Assembly: GCF_949628215.1 (NCBI RefSeq)
Contig: NC_134279.1
Span: 77,878,830 to 77,942,829, forward strand
Length of the DNA stretch: 64,000 bases
Direction: 5' to 3'
From: Phalacrocorax aristotelis
Lineage: Eukaryota > Chordata > Aves > Suliformes > Phalacrocoracidae
Part shown: piece after piece, positions 1 to 9,729 of the stretch
Layout: every line of letters starts with the position of its first letter
How positions within the stretch are numbered: the first letter of the stretch is position 1
Position numbers and translations under genes: made by a program
The notes under the pieces: generated by a model
Told to the model about the DNA's origin: nothing
What the model saw: only the letters and a program-made list of their open reading frames with translations
Database searches by the model: none

Positions 1-446
1 GGTTGGGTCTGAGCATGTAATGCAACGAAAAGGAAGAGCAACACCAGAGCCACCTCTTCTGTGCCAGCTGGGAGCACCTACACTAAATGCACCCACTTCA
101 CCCATTACACAAGCTCTTACAATATCAGGGCCAAGCACTTACATAGTCTGTGTACTTGAGCGTGTACTGCTTTGCTTGTTTTCTGGTTCTAAAGTACCTG
201 GTTTTCAAAAAGTGATCTGCAGAATAACAGGTTTTTTTCTTCCTGTCTGTGTAGGAAGCCTGTCACTTCCAGCCTTTCTTGTTTTATTGAACAGATTTAT
301 TCTTTATGATCTCCCTGATGTAGTTTATCTTTGCTACCATCTCTCTGTTGCACGCTTTCACTACTAGTTACCTACCCTCATAAACTCCTTTGAAACACAT
401 TTTGGATGTGATAAACATATAAAAATAAATGATCAGACTTCTATAC
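1..446 (-). other. RNF103: RNF103 intron 2 (partial)
   Basis: Non-coding sequence downstream of the RNF103 exon 2 donor. A 115-codon plus-strand open frame here (20-367) shows no recognisable domain and no splice context, so I regard it as chance. Nothing else stands out. Confidence 0.7.
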
Positions 447-586
447 CTGTACCAGCCAGATCCCATCTTTTGTGTCTTCTACAAGCTCATAGAAGTGCAT
501 TTCACCACTAAAGTTTGTACTGGAAACCGATTCAGACGCCTCTTCCTCCTTGAGAGCAGAATAAAGCTCTCCTTCCATGAGGTCTC
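447..586 (-). CDS. RNF103: RNF103 coding exon 2 (residues 76-122)
   Basis: The acceptor is ctctttttcag|GAGACC and the donor is GTACAG|gtatag. The translation starts GDLMEGELYSALKEEEASES and ends DTKDGIWLVQ, as in vertebrate RNF103. 140 nt added to the 226 nt of exon 1 ends exactly on a codon boundary. Confidence 0.92.
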
Positions 587-2977
587 CTGAAAAAGAGGCA
601 ATTGGATACATTCAGTTAAAATGACACTTGAGAAAGACCCCTTCATAAATTCCAGTAACAGTTTAACTAACTGTATTTTACATGGCTGCTCGAAGAACCT
701 TTTCAGTACTAAGGTAGCTAAACTTTAAAAGATAATTCTATTAGTGACATGACTATGAACAATTTGACTTCAGCTGTCAGACCACAGGAGACATTAATGC
801 TATGCTTCTGATTACACAGAGGTACCACACATGCAACCAAACGCACAAAATAAATTAACACCTTCTAAGCCTCACTCCTGAAAAGAACAATATTCAGTGG
901 CCAAGAGCAATTTTAATTCATGTATCTTTGCTTTCATTTCACAGGACTAATTTTGCAGCTACCAACTTCTTAACACTGATAATTCAGACAGACTTTCACA
1001 ATTCTAATCAATAATTTTGTACAAAAACCCCGTATTGATTGTCCCATTCCAATAAAAAAAATCTCAGGTAGAATAATTTAGCTGTTGGCTTCTGTTTGCA
1101 CAGTTGGAAAGAGTTCCCATGAACTCCAGTCCTAGCGACATAAAGAGCTTACAGTAAAATCATCTGATAATGTTTCCTTTGTAATCTCATTTCCTTCTCA
1201 TGTCTTGTTTCACAATCATTACAAACGCTGCTAATGGCAACTAGCATTCTAGTAACTAATCTATTAAGCTTGAAGAAATTAAGTCTTGTCCAAAAAGGTT
1301 GTTTCAGTCAAAATAGAAAATAAAAAAAGCGTTGCAGCTGAAACCCTTGCTGGGTTTCCAAAAGTATTCACAGAACTTAGGAAGAAAAATTATGGAAAAA
1401 TGCTGTAAAGCCTGTTGGTATAAGAAGTGTTTCCATGACATTTAAGAAGTCATTAATACAGTTTGTTTGGTGTTAAACACTTCCCTGCAACATTTGCAGC
1501 CCAAACATCATGACATCATGGAATTACCTGACAGCCAAGGAGTAAAAGTGATTGGAAACAAAAGTGAAATCGCCTAATGCTTTTTACTGTTGGAGCAGCA
1601 AGGCAAATAAGCACCATAAATAATGAACGATAAAAGCAAATTAGATTTAAAAGTCCAGCATTAAAATCAATTATTTAAAAGGAGTTTGCATTTTTAAGGT
1701 TATGGAACTCCCTATATTCATCCAAACCCTTTTCTTTTTCTGTCCGGACACTGGAGCCCCTCACTGTGTATCCCGATCACCGGGGTTTCTCTCCCCAGTA
1801 CCAGCAGCCCTTCGATCATCGATGTGAAAGCAGCTACTCACGTTTTCCTGCCTGGCTGGCGGCACCGCTGTTACATCAGCCCCACCTCTGCGCCCCTGGG
1901 GCCAGCTCCCCCCGGCCACTCCAGGCAGCATCCTTGGTTTCACGAGTCTCCTGCCATTCCTTACACCTCTGTTGCTCTTCACCCCTCGCTATCCATGACC
2001 CCCAGAAGCCCACCTCTTTCACCGGGTATTCCCTACTTCTGAAACACCTCCCTGCCTTTTTCCAAGCCACTTTCTGTGTGTAGGATCTACTTCTGCTCCT
2101 CTTCTGTAAAACCACCACCGTTTTCCCTCGGTACCCATCCCTTCTGCTCCTCAGCTATAAAACTGCTCCTTTCCTCAGGACCCATCTCAATGGCAATACC
2201 TGTCGTAAGACCAGCAGACAGGTAGGAGAGGAACGCATGAGGAAAGCTGGCCCCAGCTGTAAATACTAACCCACTGCACGTATTTGGATTCCTTCCTCCT
2301 CGTTTTTCACGCCATTCAACCTCGGCTCTCAGCCGTGCCACCGCCACCTCGCCGCCCTGACCCCAACCGCCCGCAGCGCCCCGGCGTAACTCATCGGTAA
2401 GAGCCATTTCTCGATGACCCGTCAACCAAGGCCTTCCCTCCATGCAGCCTCTTCGGGCTTAAAACGCCGCGAAGGTTTTTAACGTCACTGTCCCCGAGCT
2501 TCCCCCTTGCCTTCCTCCATTTAACTGCTCCGGAGTCTCGGTCCTCAGTGGGGGAAACCAGTTCGTTTCCCAAATTCCCAGGCGTGAATTCCCGCAGGCG
2601 TGGGAAGCGGGGTGCGGGTCTCCATCCCAAGGGCGGCCGGAGCCCGGCCGGAGGTCGCTGGGGATTGCCTTCCCCCACGAAGGGGTGGCAGGGGATCGAC
2701 ACCCCCCCCCGCCCACGCGTGGGTCACGGGTTGGGGGGGAACCCCGCGTACCTGACTTCTCCACCAGCTCCCGCACATCCTTCTTCTCCGGCAGCCCCGA
2801 GTGCCCCAGCCCCCGGCACTCCAGGATGGTCCGCAGCTTCCTGAAGCTCAGCGCCACCGGATCCACCAGCTGCGTGGCGAGAAAACCGCTCTCGTACCAC
2901 GCCACGGCCTCGAACACCCTGGCCAGGACGAAGAGAGCCAGGAAGTAAAGCAGCAAACAGCACAGCTTCACCCACAT
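447..2977 (-). CDS. RNF103: RNF103 (KF-1) E3 ubiquitin ligase, 5' part: coding exons 1-2
   Basis: Partial gene on the minus strand. Coding exon 1 is 2977-2752 (226 nt) and exon 2 is 586-447 (140 nt). Together they give 122 codons with consistent phase (AAG TCA G joined to GA GAC). The start MWVKLCCLLLYFLALFVLAR is a hydrophobic N-terminal membrane segment (about residues 4-21). It is followed by conserved text including DPVALSF and LPEKKDVRELVEKS, which I recognise as RNF103. RNF103 is an ER-anchored multi-pass RING-H2 E3 ligase linked to ER-associated degradation. The RING lies near the C terminus and so is outside this window. The ATG at 2977 matches the family start. The frame is open further upstream but contains no ATG. 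Exon 2 ends in phase 0 at a canonical donor, so the next exon should begin below position 1. Identity is inferred from recalled family sequence, with high confidence. Confidence 0.93.
587..2751 (-). other. RNF103: RNF103 intron 1
   Basis: This 2,165-nt intron has a GT donor at 2751-2750 and an AG acceptor at 588-587 (minus strand). It is AT-rich over about 600-1,750 and becomes GC-rich towards exon 1. Short overlapping open frames on both strands at 1.76-2.7 kb reflect the rising GC content. I found no repeat or embedded gene. Confidence 0.8.
2752..2977 (-). CDS. RNF103: RNF103 coding exon 1 (residues 1-75)
   Basis: Start codon at 2977-2975. The donor on the minus strand reads TCAG|gtacgc, with the last exon base at 2752. 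The exon encodes the N-terminal membrane segment and the conserved region ending DVRELVEKS. It lies inside the CpG island, directly downstream of a 26-nt poly-C tract in the 5' UTR. Confidence 0.93.
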
Positions 2978-2986
2978 CTTCCCGCC

Positions 2987-3012
2987 GGGGGGGGGGGGGG
3001 GGGGGGGGGGGG
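2987..3012. repeat. 26-nt G/C homopolymer in the RNF103 5' UTR
   Basis: An uninterrupted run of 26 G on the plus strand reads as poly-C on the RNF103 sense strand. It ends 9 nt before the ATG. Runs like this are length-unstable and prone to sequencing error, so the exact count may be unreliable. Confidence 0.95.
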
Positions 3013-3212
3013 AGCTGCCCGCCGAGGGGCCGCGGGGGAGCCGAGCCGGAGGCCGGGCCGCCGCGGGGCGGGGAGCGGAGCCGGGCCGGGGGCAGCCGGG
3101 GCCGGGCCGGGGGGTGTCAGAGCCGCGGAGCCACCACCCCCCCACCTCCCTCCCGCCGCTGTCCCCGCCCCGGCCCAGCCGCCGCCGCCGCCGCCGGTGG
3201 AGACATAACAAG

Positions 3213-3220
3213 TGACGTCG
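3213..3220. promoter_or_regulatory. CRE-like site (TGACGTCG)
   Basis: The sequence TGACGTCG differs by one base from the CREB/ATF consensus TGACGTCA. It sits 236 bp upstream of the RNF103 ATG inside the CpG island, where functional CREs commonly occur. Binding is inferred. Confidence 0.45.
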
Positions 3221-3649
3221 GCAGGCGGGGACGGCGAGGGGAGGGGCGGGAGGGGGCGGCCGGTGCTGCCCCACCGACCGGCACCGCCCCCCCCCGGTGA
3301 TTCAGCACCCGGTCACTCGGGTGCCACCGCGGACCCGCCCCCGCCGCCGACTTCGGACCCGGCGGCTGCGCTCGCTGCGAAAATAAAACCCAGCAACCTC
3401 CCCCTAAATATCGCAGTTCCTCGGATATCGGTTACCGGGGCGATCCATTCCCCCCGCGACGGGCGTTTTTGGTGGAAAGAAAAATGTTTACCCGGCCGGA
3501 ATGTAAGCCGGTCTGTTCGGCCAGTTCTAAGAAATCCTAACGGGCTGAGTTTATTTGGATTCGGGTCGCCGCAAGCTGCTGGGCGCAGGTACGATCCCAC
3601 CGCGCCCCGTTCCTGCGCGCCAGCCCGGCTCCCAGCCCTGCCAATAATA

Positions 3650-6600
3650 AAGTGAAATCCATCTGCACGGGTTGAAACTGGGATTTCGCTGCTTGGCGTT
3701 GGCTCCCGAGCACTTGGAGCAGGTCGCGATAACCCGACAGTGCGAGGCGAGCAGCACTGCGATGTCGGACAAAGGTTTAAATTGGGGCTGTTCTGCCCGT
3801 CGGGAGCATTTGGAGTGCGGCGTGGATCCTCCTTTAAGTGGTGGATCCACAAATAATCATCCCAGGCTACCCAAGAAGCGTTAGGCTGCAAAGACGCGAT
3901 TTAATCTGCTACAAAAGATGTCTTGAGACATTGTTCTTTGAGACGAAGGCCCTCCTCGGAAGGAAACTCAACATTTCTTTTGCATGTTTAGTTATTTTAA
4001 GAATCCATAATTTGCATGAAAATTGCCAACTCATAGAGATAAGTACAAAAATAGTGTAGCTTAATTTTAAAACCACTGACAACCCTCCCAAGTGTACACG
4101 CTTAAGTAATTCTGTGCTATCGAATTTCAAAAAGACACTTTAATATTGACCTGGAGAAAGCACTTAAACGGCCTTATTCCTCCAAGCCTTTAAAATGTAT
4201 TTACAGGGTTCTTAGTGTGCTGGTATGACTTAAAAAGGGGGGTGGGAGAAAAACCCAACCCAGGTTCAGCCTGTTTTGTCACACAGCCACCATGGCCTCT
4301 TCAAGAAGAAAAATCACGGCACAGTTTTCTTTGGCAATGGGCTCGTTTTGTTTCTTGAAAGGGGAAGAGCAGAGGGGTCACAGAAGTAGCTGCTCACAAA
4401 CTAAGCCCTTATGGGCTGGTAAATGTTGTGCCTTGCGCTGAGAATCATAAAAACCTTTGTTCTTCAGAATTTTTATGTGGGAAAGATTAGAGGTGGACTG
4501 TAAACGCCAGCTGTGCTGACGCTGTGTGATTAAACATGAGGGATTTCAGCAGCTCAGCTGGATTTGCAGCGAGCCCTGGGTGGGACAGAGCGTACCGGAG
4601 GCCCAGTGCTGTGAGGGAGCTCGTGGGAGGCCAGGCCGAAGCACCGCTCTCTCCTTCAAAGCCCCTGCGTTTTGGTAAACTCCCCCTTCAACACAGCCAG
4701 GGCCCATCTCCCTAATGAGAAAGTGGCAAAGCATCAGTAAGACGAATCCTTTCCCCTTGGCAAAAACCGAGAGTGGCTTTATTACGATAGCAGGCAGAGC
4801 CGAGGGACTTCCAATAAAAGGTGCATATAACATCACCTGTCCTTAGGGCCAGCAGCAGGCTCTGCCCGAGCCCTGAAAAACACACCCCAGGGACACAGTT
4901 CTTTTCCAGAAGCTTTGTGAAGGCCCATTTCTTCTGCCCCACCTACAAGAAGTTACCCAATTTCTCTGCCTTTTGTTTCAAGTGAGCAGCTCGAGCGTAT
5001 GCGAAACGACGGGTGGGAGGAAGTGATGGCAGTTAGGTGTTTGCAGGGGAGCCTCGTGATTTAACTTTAGTTAGAAAACATATCGTTGGGGTTTTGTTTT
5101 TGTTGGTTTGTTTTTAACAAGCACCGCAGATCCCTCTCCACCCCATCCCTGTGCCTCTCTCCTGTAACACATTTGGGGATGTCCTTGCTTCCTCCGGCAG
5201 GAAAGCACCTAGCAACAATTACGAGGCTACACTCACAGCTGAACTATCTGCAACACCAACTGCTGGGAGGGCTGTCACCAATATGTCATTTCCTAATGCT
5301 CATGTGCTGAGTTAAATCAATTCTTAACATTCCCCAGTGGTAACTGATGATGAGTCCCCTGCAGAGACGAAGCTAATCATCTGCCAAAACTCAAAACCCT
5401 GGAGTCGTTTCAAGAAAGTAAAAATGATGTTTCAAACCACTACTCGAAACCCCCCAGAACAACCAAAACAAAGCAGCTACCAGCACGGAAGCACCCAGGC
5501 AATGAGATGGGACTGGGGCAGCGCTGCAAACGAAGAGCAGGGATGGGTACGACCAAGAACTGCAGGTGATGAGTTGACCAAAGCACTGGCAGAGAAAACC
5601 AAACCCGATTTGGTTCCTCTCTCAGGCTCTCTACTCCTCTCTTTCCGCCCTACCTTTACATCCCCGACTCACTAAGCTGACCCAACTGGAAAATGTTGTC
5701 TTTCCTAGATACAGCCGCCGTTCGTTGGCTTCCAGTTGCAACTCAGAACATCTCTGACGTGTCACCTGCAAACAATTTTTCAGGGAGTTTTAATTATCTG
5801 GAAGATCTAAATATCTTAACAGTGAATTAAAATTTATTTGGGCTGAAGACAGAGATGACACATGCTGACATGTTTAAAGACCCCAGTGTTAACTCTACTT
5901 CATTAACAACATTAAATAGTCATCAGACAGTCAGTCCTGTGCTCATAGAGAAAATATTACAAATGTGAAGAGAATGAAGAACATAAATTCCACCTTTAAT
6001 CAAAAACCCGAAGCAGGGATCTGCTTTTAAACAATTTTGGCAGCAAAAATATTTTACTACAAGAAAATGAGACCAAATCCTGAGAACTGGGACAGCCATC
6101 TTTTCTTGTCAGACAGCCAAACCTGAAGCCTCTGCTGCCCGTTGATAAATGGCAAGGATTGCCTTTCCTCCCCCATCCTCCCCTACGAGCAGTTGCTGAC
6201 TGCGCAGCCCAGGAATACCGACAATAAACCACTTTCCAGAATTCTGTGGGGAACATTAAGAGCATTGTCATTTTGAAGGCAGTAAAACTGAGGACTGAAA
6301 ATCTTAATTCAATCCTTTACCAGGTTAAAATATTGTCATACCCCTTTTTTCATTTGGACAGTTTTAATCTCGCCATATATCAAGATAAATTTCAGTAAAC
6401 TAATATTGAAAGTACCTAAACCCCAGTTTTCCTAAGAGCCAGCCAACTCTGTACATACAGTTGCTGGGAGTTCACGAACGTAGAGTGTCTTGATATACTT
6501 TTTAAGCAACGTAGGTGCATCTCAACACATTTTTATGCACGATATGAAACCGTGACTCCCTGTTGTTATCTGATATTTATGATATAAACCAACAAGCCTG

Positions 6601-6795
6601 TACGAGAGTCTCAAAGCAAGACGACAGCAGCCCAGGTGCTATTTTGTTGTAGGTAGAGGAATTTTAAATCAGAAGTTGATTTGACACTTGGTGTTACTCT
6701 GCAATACAATGGCCAGTATGTGACACCTCAACTGAAGCATCGGCTGTTTGGCTGAGGCAATCCCGGCATGATCCAGCAGTGACTCAGGCAGTAAA
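3650..6795. other. Intergenic sequence between RNF103 and RMND5A (left part)
   Basis: No gene recognised. The stretch is ordinary mixed-composition sequence with scattered short open frames. The longest, 112 codons at 5,337-5,675 on the plus strand, has no domain I recognise and no flanking splice or promoter context. Confidence 0.6.
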
Positions 6796-6799
6796 TAAG

Positions 6800-6905
6800 A
6801 TTGGGCAGGACCTCAGGAGGTTAGGAAGTCCAACCTCCTGCTCAAAGCAGGGTCAGCTGTGACACCAGAGCAGGTTGCTCAGGCCTTTACGCAGTCTACG
6901 TTTTT
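6800..6905 (-). mobile_element. CR1 LINE 3'-end fragment (short relic)
   Basis: The text aggaagtccaacctcctgct followed by caaagcagggtcagctgtga and gagcaggttgctcagg matches the conserved 3' region of avian CR1 in reverse orientation. The copy is short, lacks the terminal octamer repeats and has clear substitutions. Its ends are approximate. Confidence 0.75.
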
Positions 6906-7689
6906 ATCTGATAGTCACCCCTTCCTCTCTTGTGGCAATTTTCCTTTCCCACCTACAAACATGCAGTAGTCAACAGCACAGAAATGTACATCAGTCAAGG
7001 CCAGACCAACTCGCAGGAGCAGAATATATGAATTAAAGCTTGAAATAGATGACGCTTTTTTCCCAGGCAGTTGGCATTTTCTTTCTTTGTAACAGTGAAA
7101 ACCTATTTGTTGCCCTGTGGAGAAGAGAGGGTCTGGTTAATGAGAAAAAAAAAAAATAATTAACATCGGGAGACCTTGCCTGAATGTGCCGAGATGACCA
7201 AGGAGCCCATTGCAGTAAAGAATTTAACAAATGAAACCAGCATGCTAATGACCTAAGAAATGAGAAGATATCGGCATGTCTTTAAACATAATCTATAATA
7301 ACACAAAGAGCAAGAATACAAACAAAAGCAGCAGTTTGGGCCTAAATCTGACAGAATGACAGTGACTTGTAAGCACCTATACATCGTGTATTCTCATGAA
7401 ACAAATTTCTCTGTTTTCTTGTCCTGTTCCAGCAGTATGGGCACAGATGAAGCAACATTGTCTCAGACTCCAACCAAATGCTGGTTTTGCAGTCAACTTC
7501 GTCCACGTTTATTAGGAGCTTTGGTTGTACTGTGCTACAGAAAACAGTCATATCTGGCTTGTATTGCCACTTCCAAATACTGAAGTTGGGATAAGTATGT
7601 TAAGCAAGTGGTATTAGAGCTGAGGCATTTCTTTCAAGCATGCTTTTACAAGGCGCTTGCCAGTCAGATGAACAACTTTGGTCTGTAAG
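6906..7689. other. Intergenic sequence between two CR1 copies
   Basis: No gene, RNA or repeat recognised. There is a short A-run near 7,145. Overlapping 60-75-codon open frames on both strands around 7.0-7.6 kb look like chance. Confidence 0.55.
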
Positions 7690-8515
7690 AATCATAGAAT
7701 GGCTTGGGTTGGAAGGGACCTTTAAAGGTCATCTAGTCCAACCCCCCTGCAGTGAGCAGGGACATCCCCAACTAGATCAGGTTGCTCAGCGCCCCGTCCA
7801 ACCCCACCTGGAATGTCTCTAGGAATGGAGCCTCCACTACCTCTCTGGGCAACCCATTCCAGTGCTTCACACCCTCACTGTAAAAAATTTCTTCCTTATA
7901 TCCAGTCTAAATGTACTCTCCTTTAGATTAAAACCATTACCCCTTGTCCTGTCCAACAGGCCTTGCTAAATAGGTTGCCCCCATCTTCCCTACAGCCTCC
8001 CTTTAAGCACTGGAAGGCCACAATAAGGTCTCCCCACAGCCTTCTCTTCTCCAGGCTGAACAATCCCAACTCTCCCAACCTGTCCTCATACGAGAGGTGC
8101 TCCAGCCCTTGGATCATTTCTATGCCCTCCTCTGGCCCCGCTCCAACAGGTCCATGTCCTTCCCATGCGGAGGGCTCCAGAGCCAGATGCAGCACTGCAG
8201 GGGGGTCTCACCAGTGCAGAGTAGAGGGGCAGAATCACCTCCCTCGACTTGCTGGCCACTCTGCTTTTGATGTGGCCCAGGATACGGTTGGCTTTTTGGG
8301 CTGTGAGTGCACGTTGTTGGCTCATGTACAGCTTTTCATCCACCAGTACCCCCAAGTCCTTCCCTGCAGGGCTGCTCTCAGTCCCTTCATCCCCCAGCCT
8401 GTGTTGATACTGGGGGTTGCCCTGGCCCAGGTGCAGGACCTTGCACATCGCCTTGTTGAACCTCATGAGGTTCTCACATGCCCACCTCTCCGGTTTGTCC
8501 AGGTCTCTGGAGACC
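7690..8515 (-). mobile_element. CR1 LINE, 5'-truncated 3' end with the C-terminal part of ORF2
   Basis: In minus orientation the element ends in the CR1-type 3' terminus (plus strand aatcatagaatggcttggg, then ggaagggacctttaaaggtc). At 8,466-8,210 the minus strand encodes the reverse-transcriptase C-terminal region, including KVLHLGQGNPQ, LGVLVDEKLYMSQQ and ANRILGHIKS, which is diagnostic of avian CR1 ORF2. After the segment SALVRPPC the frame leaves the expected protein, so the copy is frameshifted and inactive. It is heavily 5'-truncated, as is usual for CR1. The right boundary (about 8,515) is estimated from loss of similarity. Confidence 0.92.
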
Positions 8516-8995
8516 TGTAAGCCAACATAAAACTCAAGAGGAAGTTTACTGACCGAGTTAACAGCCTAATGACAGGCTAGATGTTGTGTTTCCGGCACAC
8601 CAGGCTTCTTAATGCAGCCCTGTCTAAGTCGCTCCTCGGCACATACCGGTGAAATGTTTGGGGCAGCTGCGAGCTGCACCTCCCCCAGCCTGGCTGGAAG
8701 CGAACGCCCCTGTACCTCAGGCACCACAGTACAGCGCTGAGCCCCCCCCACCGCCTTCCCGCCACCGGGGGTGCTACCTCAGCGGCCACACTACACCCAC
8801 CCCAGCGGGCCCAGGGCAGGCTTCGCCCTGTCCCCCCTCATGCCTGCTGTCCGCCGCCAGGCACCGGGCCCTGCGGCCGAGAAGGAGCCGTTCCGGCTCT
8901 CCGAGGCCTCCTGCGAGGCCGGGGCAGCCCCGGGGACAGCCAGCACCGACTAGTCGCGGCCCGGCCGCCTCCCCGCCACCCCCGCCAGCCTCCGC

Positions 8996-9009
8996 GTCGC
9001 CATGGCAAC
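8996..9009. promoter_or_regulatory. Palindromic RFX X-box (GTCGCCATGGCAAC)
   Basis: The sequence fits the RFX-family consensus GTYRCCATGGYAAC at all 14 positions. It lies 579 bp upstream of the RMND5A ATG, within the CpG island. RFX factors bind such X-boxes in ciliary and other gene promoters. Occupancy and target gene are inferred. Confidence 0.65.
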
Positions 9010-9539
9010 CGTCCCCCGCAGGCCCCCGCTCTTAGCTGCCACCTTCCTGCCTGAGTCGTAACACTTCAAGGATCCCCTCTCCCCAGCCTACTCCCCCACC
9101 GCCCGCCACACCTAACCGAAAAGCCGAAAGCCCAGCGCTGCCCGGGACCGCCGAGGCCACCCTAAGGCACCGGTAGAAGCGTCCTTCTCGTCCCCCTCCC
9201 CGTCTCCTCCCGCCAGTAGGCGAGGGCTGCCCGCTGCGCTGCCTGATTAATAATCGCTGCTCCTCCCTTCGCGGGCTGCGGGGAGGTCCTTGGTTAAGGT
9301 GTCTGCGGTGCTGCCTGTGCCGAGCGCCGCCGAGGTCCCCGTCTGCCTGCAGCGCTGCCTGCGCACAACTGCCGCAGCCTGAGGAGACGGGGAAGTTGGG
9401 CGGGAGCGGTGCTCCGGGCTGAGCTGGGCCGGGCTGAGCCGGGCCGAGGCGAGCCGGCGGGACGGTGCTGGCGGAGGGCGGCCAGGGTGGGGCGGGCAGA
9501 GAGGGGGGCCCGGGCAAAGAGGGGGGCCCGCCGGCTGCC

Positions 9540-9564
9540 GAGGAGGAGGAGGAGGAAGAGGAGG
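9540..9564 (+). repeat. GAG/GGA trinucleotide tract in the RMND5A 5' UTR
   Basis: A purine-rich, imperfect GAG repeat lies about 25 nt before the RMND5A ATG. In the frame of RMND5A it would read as a run of glutamates, but no ATG precedes it in frame. It is therefore treated as untranslated. Confidence 0.8.
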
Positions 9565-9587
9565 ATCGCGGCCCGGTGCCGGCCGCT

Positions 9588-9729
9588 ATGGACCAGTGCG
9601 TGACGGTGGAGCGGGAGCTGGAGAAGGTGCTGCAGAAGTTCTCGGGCTACGGGCAGCTCTGCGAGCGCAGCCTGGAAGAGCTCATCCAGTACGCGGGCGG
9701 GCTGCGCCGGGAGATCCTCCAGACCGAGA
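9588..9729 (+). CDS. RMND5A: RMND5A coding exon 1 (residues 1-47)
   Basis: The exon starts [20 protein letters not shown], the family N terminus. The ATG context is gccgctATGG, a good Kozak match. The donor is GAGA|gtacgt, leaving one base that completes an Asn codon with exon 2. A 16-nt C run follows 13 nt into the intron. Confidence 0.95.

Larger units (their letters stand above)
2300..3650. promoter_or_regulatory. RNF103: CpG-island promoter of RNF103
   Basis: Dense CpG dinucleotides cover RNF103 exon 1, its 5' UTR and about 650 bp upstream. There are several GC boxes (for example ggggcggg near 3,243), a CCG repeat at about 3,178-3,196, and a CRE-like TGACGTCG at 3,213-3,220. I see no TATA box at a useful distance. 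The boundaries are approximate and judged by eye. Confidence 0.75.

Noticed and set aside
20-367. 115-codon plus-strand open frame at the left edge
   Set aside because: Lies in an RNF103 intron on the opposite strand; hydrophobic text from T-rich DNA with no family resemblance.
2978-3274. In-frame N-terminal extension of RNF103 with a proline run
   Set aside because: No ATG in the extension, and its frame depends on the exact length of a C26 homopolymer. The family protein begins at the ATG used here.
9465-9587. In-frame N-terminal extension of RMND5A with a glutamate run
   Set aside because: The frame is open upstream but contains no ATG. The family protein begins at MDQCV, which has a good Kozak context.
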